NCBI GenBank assembly: GCA_036971715.1
Contig: JAVHJL010000007.1
Coordinates: forward strand, 124,001-188,000
DNA from: Arthrobotrys musiformis
Lineage: Eukaryota > Ascomycota > Orbiliomycetes > Orbiliales > Orbiliaceae
Reading direction: 5' to 3'
DNA: 64,000 nucleotides
Shown here: positions 59,501 through 64,000 of the stretch, piece after piece
How the letters are laid out: each line of letters starts with the position of its first letter
How positions within the stretch are numbered: the first letter of the stretch is position 1
The notes under the pieces: generated by a model
Told to the model about the DNA's origin: nothing
Seen by the model: only the letters and a program-made list of their open reading frames with translations
Databases searched by the model: none
Translations under genes and position numbers: made by a program

Positions 59501-61266
59501 AGGTATCCATTCCGTTATTGAAGGGTAACGATGACCCCCAACCTTTCGTTGTTACCCCCCGATGTCTCTCTTTCTCGAGGTTAGGTCCTCGGGAAACGCT
59601 CGAGCTTTTTTTTTTTTTTTTTTTTACCCTTTCCCTCTTCCTTCCATTCTTCCCAATTCTACGGGTATTGGATTTCCCACAAACGGATAACCCCATGAAA
59701 ACCATCACTAATACCCCGTCGCATTCTCCCGCCCTCGCGCCCGTCGTGCGACGATAAAAAAAGTAGCCCTTACTTGAACTGGTTTAGAGGGGGGGTTCGT
59801 AAAGGGAACAAATGATTTAGTGTTTTTTTCTTCTTTCTCCTCCCTCTTCTCTTCTTAATGCACGCCGCCCCGCCTTTTCAACGGAAAGCACGGTGCGAGC
59901 TAAACTGCGTGTGCTCTATTTCCGTTTTAGAGATGTGGAGCCACCCACCTGCCGAAGAAAGCCTGGGTAGGCCGTCGATCTCTGAAGATTTCTGGCGTAT
60001 CGATTGTCGATTGCCCTGGATGGCTTACATAACGATGGCTCAATTCGAGGAAGCACCCACGATCTCAAAGTTCAAACTTCGAGGCGGCCATATGTTGCAT
60101 TCCCTTCGGATTATTTTCTCCAAGTCTGCTAAAATCAACCAGGAGTTAATATTTTTCTTGATCTAGCGGAAAGGAAGGAAAGACGACCTCCTTTCGACAA
60201 AAAAAGTTAAACCTCAATTGCCGACACTTGCTTTAAATTCTTTTTCGAAAAATTTAAAAGGCAGTAGTGTTACAGAAAGTCCACGGGGGAAATCAGTCGA
60301 AAAGAGGATCCCAAGAAGGTAACTGCGCCACCACGTGCACCATATCCTCAACTCTGACTCGTTGTTCTGTTGCATTTTTTCGCCCAATGCACCGCCATAC
60401 ATACAGAAATCCCCTAAATAAAAAAAAACTTATTAGGCCACCGCGCCGCAAGGCCAGCCCACATGCTCATGCACACGACTGTTATCCACAAATGATCCGT
60501 TCGGCGAAACCCTTTTTGTTTTTTTCTTGCTCTAAAAATTCGGACCGAGCTGCTGTTATGGAGTTTCCTCAACTAAAATCTCCAACTAAGGATTTACGTA
60601 AAGAATGCGTGGGTATATATTACTTTTGGGAAACATTTACCAGCTAAACCACCTGGTGCGAATGGAAGACAGGTTTGGGTCTCTATGCCGGTAAGCGGCG
60701 TGGTATGTTCCTCGTACTTTCTTTTTCTTCTTGTAATCTGGCTATTTGAGCTGGTAGAGTTTTGAAGATATAGTATGATGAATAAGTAATATAGTATACA
60801 GTAAAGATATCTCGATGGTAGTTTTATTAATAGTGTACAGATGGTGGTAATAGTTAGGCAAAACTAAGTGAAGACGAAAAAAACAAAAGCCAGCCAACGA
60901 TGCAAGATGCAAGGGTATTCAAATGCAAGTATATCCGTAAATGACAGACCAGAGTCAAGAAACAAGAAGACTCGTTAAAAAGAAAGAGTATTCGTACATT
61001 AGTAATAAGACGCTAATAGTATGCAAAGTAAATCATTAGAGTTTTTGAAGTAGGAAATAGAGTGAATGTAAGAGACGGGAGAACCCCGCGCCGGGTATCT
61101 TGATATTTTTTTGTGGGATGTATTGGTTTTTTTTTTTTTGTTTCTGCCGTGACCTTTCAGATATCACGAGGTCGGTAGGTATTGATGTTATGCAAGGGAG
61201 TTTATATTTGGGTATGTCATCTTCGTCTTCCAGAAGACCACACCCCCCTCCTTTCACTTTTTCTTA
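56535..61266. other. 4.7-kb intergenic region, no gene seen
   Basis: The 3' regions of two convergent genes. It includes a TTTC-rich/T tract at 57290-57345, a T20 run near 59610, and several open frames on opposite strands (57153-57701, 59043-59757, 60267-60647) that contain poly-Phe or poly-Lys from the T runs and no family motifs. Nothing else is supported. Confidence 0.5.
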
Positions 61267-63215
61267 TCACCTAACAACGCTGGCGGTCCCCCACATGAGG
61301 TTGAAGTTCTTAACGGCCATCTGCTGATTCGCCTCAACAACCTTTCCTAGGTCACCAAGGTTGAGGCGTTCGCTCATGTCCGCCATGGAGCGGTACACCA
61401 ACTCAGCCAGCATGTAGCGGGCGTGCGGGTCGGTGTACTTGAGACGCAGAACTTCGGCAGTGGATTCGGGTCCTGTGAACGATTCCGACTGGCCCTTGAA
61501 GTAGAAAAGGACGATGTTCTCATAATCGCAGAGAGCACCGGCTCGGCAGCCGAGATTTTTGGCAGTTGTTGCAATCTATTTGGTTTATGAGTTAGTAATT
61601 GGTAATAAGATGGGATGGATTTTTGTTTCAAGAAGAAAAAAATGTTTATGTATAAAAAGGGAAGGAATGTAGATGGGCTTACCTGTCTGGTTGCGGTGTA
61701 ATATGAGCTTGCGAGATGATTCTCCAATCCTTGTGCGACGGATTCTGCTCTTCCTTCTTCCCACATCTTTCCACCAGCGTCGGTCAAAACTCCGGGAGAA
61801 ACGAAGTCCATGAAGAAGACGACTTCCTTCTTGACAACACCAACGGAGCCTTGAGCCGGGTACAGAGTGAACTGCTTGGTGAAGTGCAACATGGAGGGAT
61901 CGAGATCTCGGTTTTCAGCAATGCCATCAACACTGGTGCTAGTAGTAGAAACTAGTCTAGAGGCGTTTCCCTTGTTATATTCACCGTTATACCTCGACGA
62001 ATCGATAGCCTGAAGCCAAGCACAAGTGGCGGTGTGGACGGGCTTAAGCCAGAAGTCATCTGCCAAAGCCGCAACATCCTCTTCACCGCGGATCAAACGA
62101 CCAAGAGTCTGGACTGGGTATGGGGTGATCCGACGACCATTCCAAGTCAAGAGCTTTCCAAATGTTTCTTCGGCTGGACGAGTCCACGATTGCTTTCGCA
62201 TGAGTGGATAAGAGGAGCCAACAATGGAGTCTTGGTCTGGGTGTTGGAATTCAGAGACAGCAGCTTCGCTACGGTCAATGACTGGGATATGGCGGGTGAT
62301 ATCTTCGGGCCCAGTGATGGTGAGATAGTCTGTGAGGTTCATTGGCTTAAGAACGGCCAAGACCTCATCACGTTCTGCGATTCTGGAGTCCAAATTACGT
62401 GGGATGAACTTGTTAGCGGGTTCGGTTGGCAAGTTTTGCATTTGCAACTCTGGGAGCTGGTAGAGCTTCGTGGAACCCTTGCTAATGCTGTTCATACGTT
62501 GCATTGGGAGTTGAGATGGGAAGCTAGCAGGTGGAGATGATCTATCAGTTTGGATAGAATATCTACGCGCAGCTGGAGACTGCTCACGAGGCGATGACCT
62601 CGCCTGATGCTGAACCTGGGAAAGAGATGGAAGAGCAGGTGCAGCTTGCATTTGCTGTTGTGGGTAATGGATACCCTGTGGAACCTGCTGGACGGAGAAG
62701 CTATTGCTATACATATGCGGCTGCCCCGGGACGTAAGAATGTCTTCGGGCATGTTGCTGCTGCGCATGCATCTGCTGCTGTTGCTGTTGGGAAAATGGAA
62801 CTACGTAGACATCCTGGACACCCGGGGATGTCAAGCTATTACTGCAGACCATGCTATACTGTCCTTGCCCCTGCCCCTGAGCCTGTGCCTGGGCTTGGGT
62901 AGGATGTTGAGAAGGCATGACAGGAGGGACATTGGTATCAATGCTTGGGCGGTGTGCCTGTTGAGGTGGTGGAGGAGTGCTATTTGGGGTCGGAATTCCG
63001 CTATTACCACCGCTGCCTGGCCTTTGCATGTATGACTGTCCCGGGCTGCCAGATGGCAGGGTGTATGGTGTTGACTGGGAAAATTGCTGTTTAAGGGCAG
63101 GGTTTGAGGCGATATAGGCGGAAGCATCGAACTGTTGTAGCTGGGGTGGAATTTGATGAACCGGACGGGGCTCTTGCCTGATGGCGCTGGACTTGACTCT
63201 GTCGAACAAACCCAT
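61267..63215 (-). CDS. Gln/Pro-rich orphan protein with conserved-looking C-terminal domain
   Basis: Two exons on the minus strand, 63215-61683 and 61575-61267, give 613 residues. I do not recognise the family. The N-terminus is short and basic (MGLFDRVKSSAIRQEPRP). Residues about 25-260 are Gln/Pro/Ser-rich with poly-Gln, alternating QAQAQG units and RRYS/RRHS sites, so probably disordered. From about 270 it appears folded: RNLDSRIAERDEVLAVLKPM, DEESYPLM-like segments, LTWNGRRITPYPVQTLG, ADDFWLKPVHTATCAWL and KKEVVFFMDFVSPGVLTD. Exon 2 adds NLGCRAGALCDYENIVLF, RYMLAELVYRSMADM and NFNLMWG. The unspliced reading would instead give a basic non-conserved tail. Splicing uses GTAAGC and an AAATAG acceptor, phase 0. 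Confidence 0.75.
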
Positions 63216-64000
63216 TTTTGATATTATAATCTGACTAACTGGCTGCCTGAAAAAATATCTCGCGTTCTATAAGTTACGGCCGTGGGCAGCGTAATAAATA
63301 TATGGGCGTCCTCTGATATATATAAATGAATATTAAAAAAATGTGGAAATATGCAATCAATCTTCCGGAGACTGTGGCGGTAAAATGTGGATAGTTTGCT
63401 CAAACGGGAATTATAGTCAACCGATTTGAAGAATATATAGTAAAAAGAGGAAATTATAAAAGTCGGTAATGTTTCTATCGTCTAGATGGAAATTCGGTGG
63501 GTATCGTGGTATATTATATAGAATGCTTTATAACGACCAGCCAGTGGAAGCTATTGCGGTTGTAATGGATTCGGCACAGCGAGTGTGAATTCGAACTGTG
63601 AGACTGAAATGAAGGAAGAAAAAAAAGGTATGCGCTAAAGATGCAACAAACCAACAATATAACAAGAAAATGTATTAAAGCAAACGGTACATATATATTC
63701 AGTGGGGCGATGAGGAGGAGAAGAAGAGGGAATCTGGGAACGGACCCAACAGTTGTATATAAGCAGAAGTTCGTTCAACCCCAAGCTTTGTGCCTTTGCC
63801 TTCTTTGTCGCCTCAGCGCTTGATTAGATGTCAACAGTTGTGGGGGATAACAAACTAACCATTTCATTGTGAGCACAAACTAACCAAACTAGCTAGCTAA
63901 CTGGAACTCGAAGGTTGGAATTGAATTTCGCAGGCGGCGGATGTAAAAATAGCAATCCCGATGACTTTACTGGATATTCTGTTCTTCTGCACCTCATTTT
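63216..64000. other. Upstream region of the Gln-rich orphan
   Basis: An AT-rich promoter-like region for the minus-strand gene, with many TATATA stretches (63300-63345 and 63435). No other gene is seen to the window end. Confidence 0.55.

Noticed and set aside
59043..59757. Overlapping 221- and 183-codon frames on opposite strands
   Set aside because: Contain poly-Lys or poly-Phe from the T20 run near 59610 and no family motifs.

Overview
The window reads as nuclear DNA of a filamentous ascomycete (Pezizomycotina). Genes are split by many short introns (mostly 43-110 nt) with GTAAGT/GTATGT-type donors, CTAAC/CTAAT-like branch points and YAG acceptors. Promoters are pyrimidine-rich, and the proteins are typically fungal: a GT62 mannan polymerase subunit, fungal MHYT protein, Siw14, Kgd4, Efm6, PNKP and an ER J-protein. 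The long, simple-sequence-rich spacers and micro-exons suggest, weakly, an early-diverging lineage such as Pezizomycetes or Orbiliomycetes; I cannot place it further. There are no operons, CRISPR arrays, rRNA genes or intact transposons.

Layout, left to right: 3' part of an ACOT9-type acyl-CoA thioesterase (+, 1-1779, cut by the window edge); MHYT membrane protein (+, 4952-7488); KGD4 (+, 10679-11011); annexin (-, 12393-14156), divergent from the GT62 mannosyltransferase (+, 15603-17368); P-loop nucleoside-kinase-like protein (+, 18370-19333), convergent with a mitochondrial PP2C phosphatase (-, 19863-21926); tRNA-Arg(ACG) with intron (+, 23094-23179); polynucleotide kinase 3'-phosphatase (-, 23684-25282); a 5.6-kb gene-free stretch; a Ser/Pro-rich orphan (+, 30873-32515); EFM6-type methyltransferase (-, 33984-34926); a non-coding or leader block (36164-37127) and a 999-residue orphan (+, 37128-40462); an AAA_33-type P-loop protein (+, 42189-43956); a 459-residue acidic orphan (-, 44643-46452), divergent from a DnaJ/DUF1977 protein (+, 47510-48814); a small Cys-containing predicted secreted protein (-, 49636-50265); SIW14 (+, 55289-56534); and a Gln-rich orphan (-, 61267-63215).

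Exon models were built by hand from splice signals, frame continuity and remembered family motifs. For every spliced model the exon lengths sum to a multiple of three and the joins restore expected motifs. No search or RNA evidence was available.

The genes are ordinary housekeeping and signalling functions with no obvious shared pathway. Three act in mitochondria (thioesterase, Kgd4, PP2C) and several in phosphate chemistry (PNKP, Siw14, two P-loop kinases), but this is probably chance. I found no convincing new multi-gene system. The most notable observations are two sets of very small exons, one completing a Walker A motif; a fungal MHYT sensor-like protein; an over-represented AAGTACTT palindrome; a possible structured leader or ncRNA at 36.2-36.9 kb; and a secreted-protein gene with a frame-changing 43-nt optional intron.
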